Shown here piece by piece: positions 24,924 through 32,475 of a stretch of DNA of 64,000 nucleotides (positions are counted from its first letter, which is position 1; each line of letters opens with the position of its first letter). The notes under the pieces were generated by a model that worked only from the letters and a program-made list of their open reading frames with translations, did not search any database and was not told the DNA's origin. The DNA comes from Pseudomonas reactans. GTDB taxonomy: Bacteria > Pseudomonadota > Gammaproteobacteria > Pseudomonadales > Pseudomonadaceae. The position numbers were made by a program, and so were the translations under genes. The stretch is taken from positions 433,986 to 497,985 of the forward strand of contig NZ_JACAPG010000011.1 of assembly GCF_013385825.1 (NCBI RefSeq), written 5' to 3'.

Positions 24924-25391
24924 GTGTCCCATCAAGAAGACTTCGTAGGCGTGCTGGACATGGCGTATCGACACTGGACCGGCCAGGGACTGCCGGCCCC
25001 CGACCACCTCGACCCGCAACAGCGCCTGGCCTGGCTGCACCGCGACGCGCCCTACAGCCTGCTCGCCCATGACGGCGCCGCAGACCCGCGCTTTACCTAC
25101 GTGAACGACTGCGCGTTGCAGTGCTTCAAATACCCGCGCGAGCGCTTCATCGGCATGCCCTCACGCTTCAGCGCCTCGGAACTCGACCGCGCCGCGCGCC
25201 AGGTACTGCTGGAGCAAGTCACCGCCAACGGCATCGCCGCCGGTTACAGCGGCTGGCGCGTAGATGCCTTTGATCAGCCCTTCATGATCCACGCCGGGGT
25301 AGTGTGGATCCTGCTCGACGACGCCGGCCAGCCTTGCGGCCAGGCCGCGCTGTTCTGGCCCGACGCGCAACGCATCGGCGTGCTGGCCTAA
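24924..25391 (+). CDS. MEKHLA-domain protein
   Basis: 155 residues from GTG 24924 with AGGG upstream; GTGs at 24912 and 24918 are alternatives. The single MEKHLA (PAS-related) domain is recognised from SLLAHDGAADPRFTYVNDCA, LQCFKYPRERFIGMPSRFSA and GYSGWRVDAFDQPFMI, ending GQAALFW. Such stand-alone PAS-like proteins are thought to bind a small ligand; no function is established. It converges on and overlaps the DUF3087 gene by 4 bp. Confidence 0.85.
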   Translation: MSHQEDFVGVLDMAYRHWTGQGLPAPDHLDPQQRLAWLHRDAPYSLLAHDGAADPRFTYVNDCALQCFKYPRERFIGMPSRFSASELDRAARQVLLEQVTANGIAAGYSGWRVDAFDQPFMIHAGVVWILLDDAGQPCGQAALFWPDAQRIGVLA

Positions 25392-25918
25392 GCGCTTTTA
25401 AACGCGTCCAGCCAGGCGGGGTCGAATCGGGTCTGCTCGGGATCGATCCCCAGCGCCTGCATCTTGGCCTTATGCTCCTCGACCTCAGCGACCAGTTGCA
25501 CCTGGGCGCTGGAGTTGGCATCGAGCTCATGCATCTGCGTCAGGCCCAAGTGATAAAAACGCAGCACCTTGATCGCCGTCGGATCATTGGCCTGCACCCG
25601 CTCGGTGACCTTGTGCATCACATTGGTCACGCTCATCAGGTTGCGCTTGAGCTGCCAGCCATACACCGCCGCCGCCAGCCACGGCTGAGACCAGAACGGA
25701 CCGCGCACCAGCGCCACCGAAATCAGCACCCCGGCGAACACTCCGCCGACATTAAAGCGGAAATTATCCCCGCCAGGCTCGCCAAACAGCATCACCGCCA
25801 GGCTCGACAGCAACATCGCCAGGGCCAGGAACAGCACCGCCACCATTAAGGTGCTGCGCCGGGTTTGCTGGCGGAAGGTGACAGGGTCGCAGGGTTTGAG
25901 CTCGAACATCCGGTTCAT
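25388..25918 (-). CDS. DUF3087-family membrane protein
   Basis: 176 residues from ATG 25918, preceded by GGAG. Two transmembrane segments lie at about residues 20-45 (STLMVAVLFLALAMLLSSLA) and 58-75, followed by a cytoplasmic helical part with VTNVMHKVTERVQANDPTAI and HLGLTQMHELDANSSAQVQL. I recognise the family from Pseudomonas; it has no assigned function. Convergent with the MEKHLA gene. Confidence 0.85.
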   Translation of the reverse strand: MNRMFELKPCDPVTFRQQTRRSTLMVAVLFLALAMLLSSLAVMLFGEPGGDNFRFNVGGVFAGVLISVALVRGPFWSQPWLAAAVYGWQLKRNLMSVTNVMHKVTERVQANDPTAIKVLRFYHLGLTQMHELDANSSAQVQLVAEVEEHKAKMQALGIDPEQTRFDPAWLDAFKSA

Positions 25919-26022
25919 GTCTCCAGAAGGGGTGGGCATCATCTCACGCTTGGGCAAACAAGTTGAACGTTGGCGCACGGCGGTTTCTCTAAACCTGTGT
26001 AGACCCCTTGAGGTGAACCATC

Positions 26023-26199
26023 ATGTCCGACTACAACCAGCCGCCCCCCGGCACCCCAAACCCTGACCGCACACCCGGAGAAGAAGAGCGCGACAACGAT
26101 GCGTTGCGCCCCAACGACCCGGCGGAACGTCAGGCCGACGACGTGGAACGCGTCGAGGAAGACCTGGAAAACCTGCACGACAAGGCCCGCCCACTTTGA
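26023..26199 (+). CDS. Small acidic protein, 58 residues
   Basis: Too short to be caught by length filters. ATG 26023 follows TTGAGGTGAA, a usable RBS, and the frame closes at TGA 26197-26199. The product begins MSDYNQPPPGTPNPDRTPGE and contains ERVEEDLENLHDKARPL; it is proline-rich then highly charged and probably disordered apart from a short C-terminal helix. It is 14 bp before another small acidic protein gene in the same direction. Function unknown. Confidence 0.7.
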   Translation: MSDYNQPPPGTPNPDRTPGEEERDNDALRPNDPAERQADDVERVEEDLENLHDKARPL

Positions 26200-26213
26200 A
26201 CGAGGAGAACGCC

Positions 26214-26414
26214 GTGAGTAACACACCCAAAGGCCCGGCTTCGGGCGAGCATTCCAGTGGCAAGGATGAGCTGGGGTTTGACCCGGATTCGCCGGATGTG
26301 GCGGATCCGCAGGTGGATCCGGTAGGGCCGGCGATTGCGCCGTTGGATAAGGAGAAGAAAGACAAGGATGAAAAAAAGCCGCCTTATGATCCGTTGGGCG
26401 ACTTGAAGCCTTGA
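26214..26414 (+). CDS. Small acidic, lysine/aspartate-rich protein, 66 residues
   Basis: GTG 26214 has AGGAG at the right distance (CGAGGAGAACGCC). The protein starts MSNTPKGPASGEHSSGKDEL, is rich in Asp, Pro and Lys, and ends KKPPYDPLGDLKP. It lacks hydrophobic segments and looks intrinsically disordered. Clustering with the preceding 58-residue gene suggests a two-gene unit, perhaps stress-related. No family recognised. Confidence 0.65.
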   Translation: MSNTPKGPASGEHSSGKDELGFDPDSPDVADPQVDPVGPAIAPLDKEKKDKDEKKPPYDPLGDLKP

Positions 26415-26443
26415 GTGGAGGCCTTTGACGTTGAGCAACAACT

Positions 26444-26469
26444 GACTTTGGCAACTTCCGGCCAAAGTC
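26444..26469. terminator. Perfect 9-bp stem-loop between convergent genes
   Basis: GACTTTGGC (26444-26452) pairs with GCCAAAGTC (26461-26469), loop AACTTCCG. It lies between the end of the small-protein pair and the end of the convergent membrane-protein gene. There is no T-run on either strand, so it may act as an mRNA end-protector rather than a true intrinsic terminator. Confidence 0.5.
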
Positions 26470-26491
26470 GGCCCTTCGGGGTTGAGGGGGC

Positions 26492-26920
26492 TTATGTGAC
26501 CGTAATAACCAGAACCGCCAAATTACCCACTATGCCGAGCACCACCCACGCAAACGCTGCCGGCGCCTTGAGCAACTTCCGCGCGGGACTGAAAACAACG
26601 CCAAGCAGTGCCCCGATGAGGATGCCGGGAAAGCTGAACAGATAGAAAAGCCAACCCATGGAGTCTGTGACCCAAAGATGGAAAAGGAACAAATACAGCC
26701 CCATGGCAGTAGCCATTCCCCCCAAAGACTCTCTTGACGCCTTGCACAGCAACGCCACGCAAAGCACCGCCGCTTGGGGTAACCAGGCGTATGCAAAGTT
26801 CTCCAGGAAGAAGGGGCCCTTGCCGGTTGTGTAGAGGGCAACGGCAAAGCCTAGCCCGACGCCGATGGCGGTCAGCGGAATATGCGTGAGCAGTGGCGGA
26901 TTGTTTTCTAGCGATCTCAT
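26492..26920 (-). CDS. Small integral membrane protein
   Basis: 142 residues from ATG 26920. Four hydrophobic segments are apparent: IPLTAIGVGLGFAVALYTTG, LPQAAVLCVALLC, a MGLYLFLFHLWVTD / LFYLFSFPGILIGALLGVVF pair and FAWVVLGIVGNLAVLVITV. No family recognised. It begins the AT-richer accessory patch that runs to about 30340, so horizontal origin is possible. Upstream in-frame codons to 27025 give a charged stretch without RBS and were not used. Confidence 0.6.
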   Translation of the reverse strand: MRSLENNPPLLTHIPLTAIGVGLGFAVALYTTGKGPFFLENFAYAWLPQAAVLCVALLCKASRESLGGMATAMGLYLFLFHLWVTDSMGWLFYLFSFPGILIGALLGVVFSPARKLLKAPAAFAWVVLGIVGNLAVLVITVT

Positions 26921-27241
26921 TCCCTGTGACCTTTTTGACGCGGGTGGTTCGTTGAATGGCCACTGCTTTTTACAGTGAAAGTGCGCCGAATCAAGCGGCA
27001 TTTGAGATGGGAGTTTACTAACCAAAGCTGCCGTTTATGAAGGGCAGAAATCGGCCAAAAGCAGACTCTCTTGAGATTCTACACAAAGAGGCTCGATTCA
27101 CGTGTCGCCGTTTATGTGGAATAGAAAATCCATTAAAAAATACGTCTATTTTTACGCTGAGCGTCATTCTGGAGCTGAGCGGAGGAGGTGTCTCGGGCTT
27201 TGAGTTTTGCGGTCAGAAGGAAGCAAATATTGGTGTTGCAC
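26921..27241. other. AT-rich intergenic stretch
   Basis: 321 bp with lower GC than the window average and no supported gene. A plus-strand open frame from 27037 across this area has no RBS and no recognisable motif. Probably holds the promoter of the membrane protein to its left. Confidence 0.4.
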
Positions 27242-27487
27242 TCAGCCTTCGCGGCCGTCTTTCAGCCATGATAGTACCCAGACCCCAATCCCAACAGGGA
27301 CGGCATAAGCAAAAGCCCCAGGAAATAAACCCGAAATATCAGACCAGCCAAGTTGCCATACGCCAGCTTTATAGTAACTAATGGAAGCGCCCATAAATTT
27401 CGCAATAACACCCACCAAAAAAAACAAAGATATTACATATATCAAAAGCAACATAAATGCTTGAAATCTCGATGTAGGCTTAATCAC
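27242..27487 (-). CDS. Small membrane protein, 81 residues
   Basis: GTG start at 27487 preceded by GGGAG seven bases upstream, which is why I accept it. Two hydrophobic segments, FMLLLIYVISLFFLVGVIAK and a second around GAFAYAVPVGIGVWVLSWL, with a short loop between. Base composition is AT-rich compared with the core genes. No family recognised; an accessory or phage-island membrane protein is possible, given the integrase remnant on the other side of its promoter. Confidence 0.55.
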   Translation of the reverse strand: MIKPTSRFQAFMLLLIYVISLFFLVGVIAKFMGASISYYKAGVWQLGWSDISGLFPGAFAYAVPVGIGVWVLSWLKDGREG

Positions 27488-27888
27488 TTCTTATCTCCCA
27501 AGGAACCTATCTCGCCGCCAACTGTTTCAGAGCCGTATGCATCGATGGTGTTGCCTATTATATCCGCCCAAAGGCAACAAGCGAAATTCTGGAACTCGGT
27601 GATGCTAGCCGCCTTCTGGGGCACACGGACAAACGCATCACAGAGACGGTTTACCGGCGTGGCGGCGAGATCGTAAAGCCGCAGTCTGCAAGGGGGTGCG
27701 ATTTTGGTTTGAGAACCTTTTACCCTTCCCCCGGCGTTCTGCCGAATGAAAACAAACTACAAAAAAACCAAAGGCGTATGAGAGGAATGGACGTGCGCGA
27801 ACCCAACAGATCGCGCGTTTCATTGATCCTGTTATTAGCGGGAGAGGTGGCGCTAGTCTAAGCGTCGACGCCACCCATTCACTAAAAC
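27488..27888. other. Eroded accessory DNA with integrase remnant
   Basis: About 400 bp without an intact gene. Only the integrase C-terminal scrap at 27586-27681 is recognisable. No tRNA end or clear attachment-site repeat was found on inspection. Confidence 0.45.
27586..27681 (+). pseudogene. C-terminal remnant of a phage-type tyrosine recombinase
   Basis: Frame beginning at 27586 reads ILELGDASRLLGHTDKRITE, then TVYRRGGEIVKP. The LLGHTDKRITETVYRR signature holds the second box of tyrosine recombinases, including the His of the LLGH motif and the catalytic Tyr of TVY. Nothing recognisable precedes it in frame beyond a few dozen codons, and the Arg-I box is missing, so about 90 percent of the gene is gone. 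It is the trace of an old prophage or island integration event. Confidence 0.7.
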
Positions 27889-28272
27889 TCAGGGCAGGAA
27901 ATATTCGCCCCCGAACTCGTCAAACAGGCGCTCTTTCAACGCGGCGGAAAGCTTGTTCACCGCTTCCACGGGGCCATGGTGGACACCAACATTGAGGATT
28001 TCGCCTGCCGCGTTTCTGCTGAGTAATACAACGCCGTGTACGGCAACCCCGCCTAAGGTGAGAGCGTCATATTCGATCAGCTCCCTGTCCGAAAATGTGG
28101 CATGAAATGCCACTAAATGGGCCTCATACATCCCACCTACGGCCTGTACGACTTTGATGATCGAATCCCTGCCTTGCAAAGAGCGATTGAGGACTGACGA
28201 AATTAGAATCGCGTCTGGTGCCAATTGGTCTAGCCAGGCTGGCGATAACAACGGTGTCGACGGCGCGGTCAT
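27889..28272 (-). CDS. NTF2/SnoaL-like small protein
   Basis: 127 residues. The pattern LSPAWLDQLAPDAILISSVL, GRDSIIKVVQAVGGMYE and the strand-rich AHLVAFHATFSDRELIEYDA fits the cone-shaped NTF2-like fold used by ketosteroid-isomerase and SnoaL-type proteins. Start overlaps the stop of the upstream oxidoreductase gene by 4 bp, so the two are coupled. Function probably linked to the enzyme's substrate or detoxification, but not deducible. Confidence 0.7.
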   Translation of the reverse strand: MTAPSTPLLSPAWLDQLAPDAILISSVLNRSLQGRDSIIKVVQAVGGMYEAHLVAFHATFSDRELIEYDALTLGGVAVHGVVLLSRNAAGEILNVGVHHGPVEAVNKLSAALKERLFDEFGGEYFLP

Positions 28273-29207
28273 GGCGCGATACTCAAAACTACCTTGCCCA
28301 GCGTGCTTCCCTGTTCCACCAGCGCATGCGCCTTTGCTCCTTCGCTTAGCGGAAACTCATGACTGACATGCGGCGTTAACTGACCCGATTCGACCCATGC
28401 AGCTAGCTGTTGCAGGCCCGCGCTATCCGGTTCAACTGCAATGCTGGAGAAACGTCGTCCGGCGGCCTCAGCCAAGGCCGGCATGTGGCCGTGACTCAGG
28501 CCCATGGATGTAACGACGATGCCACCTGGCTTAAGCACTGACAAAGAGCGCTCTGCGTATCTATGACCCACGGTATCGAATACCACGTCGATGTCGCTAA
28601 GGACCGTGGTGAAATCGACGGCCTGATAATCGATCACTTCATCAGCGCCAAGGCTGCGCACGAAATCGTGTTTGCCTGCGCTGGCTGTCGTAATGACGTG
28701 TGCCCCCAGTGCCTTGGCGACCTGCACCGCGATGTGGCCCAGCCCACCTCCGCCGCCATGGATTAGCACACGCTGGCCAGGTTCAACCTGGGCGATTTCG
28801 CTCAACGCTTGCAACGCCGTCAGCCCAACCAACGGTAGTGCCGCGGCCTGGGCATGGCTCAGGCGCGCCGGTTTTTTCCAGAAGTGGCGCGATGGTGCAG
28901 CAACGTATTCTGCGTAGGCGTTTAAGGCACGTGGGAACAGCGGCATGCCAAAGACTTCGTCTCCCACTTTAAAGCGGGTAGTGCCAATTTCGATTTCCTC
29001 AACTACGCCAGACACGTCCCAACCCGGCACGAAGGGCAGGGCACCCAGCAGTGGGAATACGCCTGATCGCACCATAAGGTCGACTGGGTTGATGGACGCG
29101 GCATGCACACGCACTAGCACATCAGTGAAGGTGCGCACCGGTTTGGGTACCTCGGCCATTTCGAGCACTTCCGGGCCGCCAACGCTGTACTGAATCAAGC
29201 TTTTCAT
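28269..29207 (-). CDS. NADP-dependent quinone oxidoreductase (MDR family, zinc-free)
   Basis: 312 residues. GroES-like N-domain (VLVRVHAASINPVDLMVRSG, DVSGVVEEI) and Rossmann domain with VLIHGGGGGLGHIAVQVAKA and SLGADEVIDY. The zinc-binding cysteines of alcohol dehydrogenases are absent, as in quinone reductases. It reduces quinones or enones with NADPH, usually as a detoxifier of electrophiles. Divergent from an HxlR regulator, a common pairing in quinone- and aldehyde-stress responses. Confidence 0.9.
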   Translation of the reverse strand: MKSLIQYSVGGPEVLEMAEVPKPVRTFTDVLVRVHAASINPVDLMVRSGVFPLLGALPFVPGWDVSGVVEEIEIGTTRFKVGDEVFGMPLFPRALNAYAEYVAAPSRHFWKKPARLSHAQAAALPLVGLTALQALSEIAQVEPGQRVLIHGGGGGLGHIAVQVAKALGAHVITTASAGKHDFVRSLGADEVIDYQAVDFTTVLSDIDVVFDTVGHRYAERSLSVLKPGGIVVTSMGLSHGHMPALAEAAGRRFSSIAVEPDSAGLQQLAAWVESGQLTPHVSHEFPLSEGAKAHALVEQGSTLGKVVLSIAP

Positions 29208-29312
29208 AATTTGCTTTCTCAGATAAAAACTCTGAAATAGAGCCTATGGGGCTATACTCATCGAGATGATTCCCTTTGTAAATTAGGCACCTTTTAGTGC
29301 TATAGGTACCCA
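29208..29312. promoter_or_regulatory. Divergent promoter of the oxidoreductase and HxlR genes
   Basis: 105 bp, AT-rich for this window. GCAC-CTTTTA-GTGC at 29289-29302 is a short dyad just ahead of the HxlR start, and AGGCACC/AGGTACC is repeated around it. This is a plausible HxlR operator covering both promoters. Evidence is symmetry and position only. Confidence 0.35.
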
Positions 29313-29795
29313 ATGGATACTACGTTCAATCACCTCGCTCGATCCCAGATAGGAAAACTGCGGGCAGGCGACATTTATGACGTCACTTGCCCGTCGCGTA
29401 GCGTTATTCAGATGCTCGCGGATAAATGGACCCTGTTGGTGGTCGATTCACTCTCGTCGGGGCCGATGCGTTTCGGTGAACTGCGTCGGCACGTGGGCGG
29501 CGTGACGCAGAAGATGCTGACGCAAACCTTGCGCTTACTTGAACGAGACGGCTTGGTCTTGCGCGTCGTATACCCGAGCTCGCCACCACGCGTGGAATAC
29601 TCGCTGACGCCGCTTGGCATAAGCATCACCTCAGTTACTGGGCAAATGTGTCAGTGGGCTGAGGACAACATGAAGCCAGTTTTGGTCGCACGACTCGAAT
29701 ACGACACTCGCGTGGCGCGAGACGAGCAACCCCTCCCGAACGCTAGTCGGATCCCAGCGCAAAGCGCGAATCCCCCTAGTAACCAGTCAGCATGA
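29313..29795 (+). CDS. HxlR-family transcriptional regulator
   Basis: 160 residues with a single winged helix of the HxlR type: CPSRSVIQMLADKWTLLVVD, SGPMRFGELRRHVGGVTQKM and LERDGLVLRVVYPSSPPRVE with the wing, then YSLTPLGISI. A Cys in DVTCPSRSV at the N-terminal side is in the position used as electrophile/oxidant sensor by several HxlR members (QorR, YodB), which fits control of the divergent quinone reductase. The last 30 residues are a charged tail not seen in typical members. Confidence 0.9.
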   Translation: MDTTFNHLARSQIGKLRAGDIYDVTCPSRSVIQMLADKWTLLVVDSLSSGPMRFGELRRHVGGVTQKMLTQTLRLLERDGLVLRVVYPSSPPRVEYSLTPLGISITSVTGQMCQWAEDNMKPVLVARLEYDTRVARDEQPLPNASRIPAQSANPPSNQSA

Positions 29796-29955
29796 ATATC
29801 TTTTCGGAGTATTTGCGCTTAGCCCATTCCAACACTTCTTCCAGCGCCTGATGCTGGCCATGCCCTCAAAGAAATGCCCGGAACGTACCATCACAAAAGC
29901 AGATATCGCCGTAGATATCGATTACGAGTCAATGGCAGCTTTTGGCCGAAAGCGG

Positions 29956-30338
29956 TCATTGAGAAAGACAAACTCGTCCCGCTAACCCGCTTTTGACCGA
30001 CATAGGCCAATGCTTCAGACCCTCCTCAGCCTACTTGCAAAGGCCTGGGTTGGACTGCTGTGCCATGAGCTCCAGCGCTACCTTTGAATCGCTGGAGCCA
30101 ATACGCGCTAACGCACAAGCGCACTTGCACTGGAACTCTTCCAGGTTGCCCCACCTGATCAGGTACTCGAGATTTTTCTGTGCGGCTTCCGCAATCGCGC
30201 GGACGTCGCGCAGTTTTCCCTGATTAACCCCAACTCAAAAACGATATCTTCATGTTCTTCATGCCAGTCTCCCAGCAGGCGCTGCGCCAAACGTGGCGCG
30301 GTAATTTGTGCGTCGACGCCGACGCGTGCAGCCCAGAA
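29956..30338 (-). pseudogene. Broken HEAT-repeat protein gene
   Basis: Minus-strand fragments add up to a HEAT-repeat protein. The first part reads ITAPRLAQRLLGDWHEEHED then IVFELGLI; after a one-base slip near 30213-30220 it continues KLRDVRAIAEAAQKNLEYLI, RWGNLEEFQCKCACALARIG, then SKVALELMAQQSNPGLCK. A TAG at the next codon interrupts AEEGLKHWPM, which resembles the usual end of these proteins. The 5' end is cut by the neighbouring LysR gene. So it has a truncation, a frameshift and a stop. Intact relatives sit as immunity-like or orphan genes in Pseudomonas (recollection). Confidence 0.65.
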
Positions 30339-31226
30339 TTATTTCGTCAGCGGGAACCGAAACTGCTGCTCTTGCAGGCTCGTTTTAATTAACGCGACCA
30401 ATTGTTGGGTGGCGGGACTCGGGTTGTCGTTATCGCAGTGAAGCACATAGCCAAGGCTCGGTACGGGGGGCAGGCCAGACACAACGGTCAAGTGGCTTGG
30501 CAGCCCAATGCGGGTTCGCAGCGTCAGGCCCAATCCGGCGGCGACGGCTGCCCAGATACCGCCGACGCTGGGGCTGGTCAGGGCAATTCGCCATGGAATG
30601 TGCGCAGCATCCAGCGCTTGGGTGGCGGCGCTGCGCAATAGGCAAGGCGCGTCGAACAGGATCAATGGCAACGGTGAGTCGTCGAGGGCCGTCAGCAGTG
30701 GTGTATCGCGGGCGCCGATCCAGTGCATCTGTGTTTCGCCCAGGTGTGTGGCATAGGGTGACGTGTGCCCGGTGTCCCAGGTCAGGGCGAGGTCCAGATT
30801 GGAGCGTTCGACCAGCGCCAGCAGTTCGGTGTTGCGGGCGATCCTGACTTCGAGATTGACCCTCGGGTAAGTTTGGACGAAGCGTCGCAGGATATCGCTC
30901 AGGAAATGCTCGCCAAAGTCTTCTTGAAGCCCGAGACGTAGGGTCCCGGCGGTTTGGCCTTCGTGTAGGGTCTGAAAAATGCCGTCGTTCAGCTCCAGCA
31001 AGCGGCGGGCATGACTGAGCAGTGTTTCTCCCGTGGGGGTCAAGGCCAGCCCGCGGCCGGACTTGGCCAGGATCGGCGTACCGACCTGCTCTTCGAGTTT
31101 CTTCAATTGAGCGCTGACGGCAGACGTCGAACGACCGAGACGATCCGCCGCTCTGGCAAAACTGTTGAACTCCACGCCGGTGACGAAGGTACGCAATACG
31201 TCGAGATCGAAGGTTGGGCGGCGCAT
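30339..31226 (-). CDS. LysR-family transcriptional regulator
   Basis: 295 residues from ATG 31226 (MRRPTFDLDVLRTFVTGVEF). HTH at residues 7-65 with RAADRLGRSTSAVSAQLKKL EE, then effector domain with LRLGLQEDFGEHFLSDILRR. Upstream in-frame codons run 98 residues across the divergent promoter and the next gene, so the internal ATG is right. It is 107 bp from and divergent to the CMD/tautomerase pair, which it probably controls. Confidence 0.92.
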   Translation of the reverse strand: MRRPTFDLDVLRTFVTGVEFNSFARAADRLGRSTSAVSAQLKKLEEQVGTPILAKSGRGLALTPTGETLLSHARRLLELNDGIFQTLHEGQTAGTLRLGLQEDFGEHFLSDILRRFVQTYPRVNLEVRIARNTELLALVERSNLDLALTWDTGHTSPYATHLGETQMHWIGARDTPLLTALDDSPLPLILFDAPCLLRSAATQALDAAHIPWRIALTSPSVGGIWAAVAAGLGLTLRTRIGLPSHLTVVSGLPPVPSLGYVLHCDNDNPSPATQQLVALIKTSLQEQQFRFPLTK

Positions 31227-31238
31227 TCGACAGTCCAC

Positions 31239-31297
31239 TAATTCGGGATGATGGGTGCTATTAAATCTGATATTCGGGACTATCGCGAGTTGATAGT
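31239..31297. promoter_or_regulatory. Candidate LysR sites ahead of the CMD gene
   Basis: A direct repeat ATTCGGGA (about 31239-31246 and 31272-31279) is followed by the dyad CTATC-N7-GATAG (31280-31284 and 31292-31296). A dyad with an upstream partner repeat is the usual recognition/activation site layout for LysR proteins. Prediction only. Confidence 0.4.
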
Positions 31298-31333
31298 TTT
31301 TCCTCGTCAATTGGGACTTCAGGGGGAAAAACG

Positions 31334-31657
31334 ATGATAACGGGGCGAGAACACCAGAGCAGCTACCCGCAAAAATTTGCCGAGCTGACTGACGACGTAT
31401 TGTTTGGTGACATGTGGACGCGTACGCAATTGAATCCCCGTGAGCGCAGTCTGGCGACCGTGGCCGCGCTGGTGGCGATGTACCGTCTGGAGCAGCTGCC
31501 TTTTCATTTGAAACGTGCACTGGATAACGGCTTGAGTGTTGACGAGCTGGCCGAGGTCATCACCCATCTGGCGTTTTATTCAGGTTGGCCAACAGCCGCC
31601 TCGGCGCTGAATGTGCTCAGTGAACTACAGGCCAGCCTTCCAAAACCTCAGGAGTAA
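31334..31657 (+). CDS. Carboxymuconolactone-decarboxylase-family protein
   Basis: 107 residues. Recognised from TRTQLNPRERSLATVAALVA, HLKRALDNGLSVDELAEVIT and HLAFYSGWPTAASALNVL, the CMD helical core. It lacks the CxxC of AhpD-type peroxidase reductases, so it is of the decarboxylase-like kind with His/Glu/Asp as acid-base residues. It precedes a tautomerase gene by 6 bp, suggesting a small ring-fission or dienelactone-type side pathway, or a detoxification pair. Confidence 0.88.
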   Translation: MITGREHQSSYPQKFAELTDDVLFGDMWTRTQLNPRERSLATVAALVAMYRLEQLPFHLKRALDNGLSVDELAEVITHLAFYSGWPTAASALNVLSELQASLPKPQE

Positions 31658-31663
31658 CCGTTG

Positions 31664-32038
31664 ATGCCGTTTGCACGAATTTCACTGCACCGTGGGAAGT
31701 CGGTCGAGTATTTACACGCGTTGTCTGACGGGTTGCACGACGCCTTGGTCGAGAGCTTCGAGGTGCCGAAGGCTGATCGCTTCCAGGCTATTCACCAACA
31801 TGAGGTTGGCGAGCTGATATTCGATCCCCATTACTTGGGTGGGCCGCGTAGCCATGACTTTGTGCTGATCGCGATCACCGCAGGCCGGCCTCGAAGTGTT
31901 GAGACCAAACAGCGTTTTTACCGTGATCTGGTTGGAAAATTAGAGCGGGCGACGGGACTGAACGCGGAGGATGTCATGGTGGTGATTTCCACTACAGCCG
32001 GTGACGAGTGGTCGTTTGGAGGCGGGCGGGGCAATTAG
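31664..32038 (+). CDS. Tautomerase (4-oxalocrotonate tautomerase-like superfamily)
   Basis: 124 residues from ATG 31664, giving Pro1 after removal of Met (MPFARISLHRGKS), the catalytic base of the superfamily. YLHALSDGLHDALVESFEVP and IFDPHYLGGPRSHDFVLIAI are family-like; this longer form resembles the 'tautomerase family' enzymes of about 130 residues. Coupled with the CMD gene. Exact substrate unknown. Confidence 0.9.
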   Translation: MPFARISLHRGKSVEYLHALSDGLHDALVESFEVPKADRFQAIHQHEVGELIFDPHYLGGPRSHDFVLIAITAGRPRSVETKQRFYRDLVGKLERATGLNAEDVMVVISTTAGDEWSFGGGRGN

Positions 32039-32084
32039 CCTGCGGATTTATGCATCGCCTGTACAGATGGCCGCTACAGTCCAG

Positions 32085-32112
32085 AAAACCCCGCCTCACC
32101 CAGCGGGGCTTT
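32085..32112. terminator. Bidirectional intrinsic terminator
   Basis: AAAA-CCCCGC (32089-32094), loop CTCACCCA, GCGGGG (32103-32108), CTTT. A-run before and T-run after the stem make it usable from both the tautomerase and the convergent DUF6555 gene. Confidence 0.65.
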
Positions 32113-32118
32113 CCCCCC

Positions 32119-32355
32119 TCACTTCGGCGCCACCCACGTCACCTCCGTAATCCCAAATTTCTCCGCCCAAGGTCGGGTCGTCTTCTTCACTTGCTCGTGC
32201 CCAACCCGCCCCACGCGGCTTACATGGGCGATATCGGCATCCACTGCCGCCCAGTGCCAGGCCTCGGCGTTGTTCATCACTTCGGCGCGCACCACAAAGG
32301 ATTTCGGTTTGCCGTGCAGCTGATAATTGATGGTGTAGATTTTCGCGGTACTCAT
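32119..32355 (-). CDS. DUF6555-family small protein
   Basis: 78 residues. TAKIYTINYQLHGKPKSFVV, NAEAWHWAAVDADIA and a C-terminal WAEKFGITEVTWVAPK match a small Pseudomonas-specific family I recall as DUF6555. ATG 32355 has GGGAGG a few bases upstream. No known function; cytoplasmic. Confidence 0.75.
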   Translation of the reverse strand: MSTAKIYTINYQLHGKPKSFVVRAEVMNNAEAWHWAAVDADIAHVSRVGRVGHEQVKKTTRPWAEKFGITEVTWVAPK

Positions 32356-32475
32356 GTTGCCTCCCTGTGTTGTTATAGATGGATAGGGCAGCGTTCAAAA
32401 AGGTTCATTCAAAATGACAATCTGCACATCGGCGGGGCATAGTGTCGCCTCTATCCCGTGCCCAAGGATTGCGCC

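Noticed and set aside
27353..27676. Plus-strand frame of 107 codons
   Set aside because: Different frame from the integrase remnant and antisense to the small membrane protein gene; composition not coding-like.
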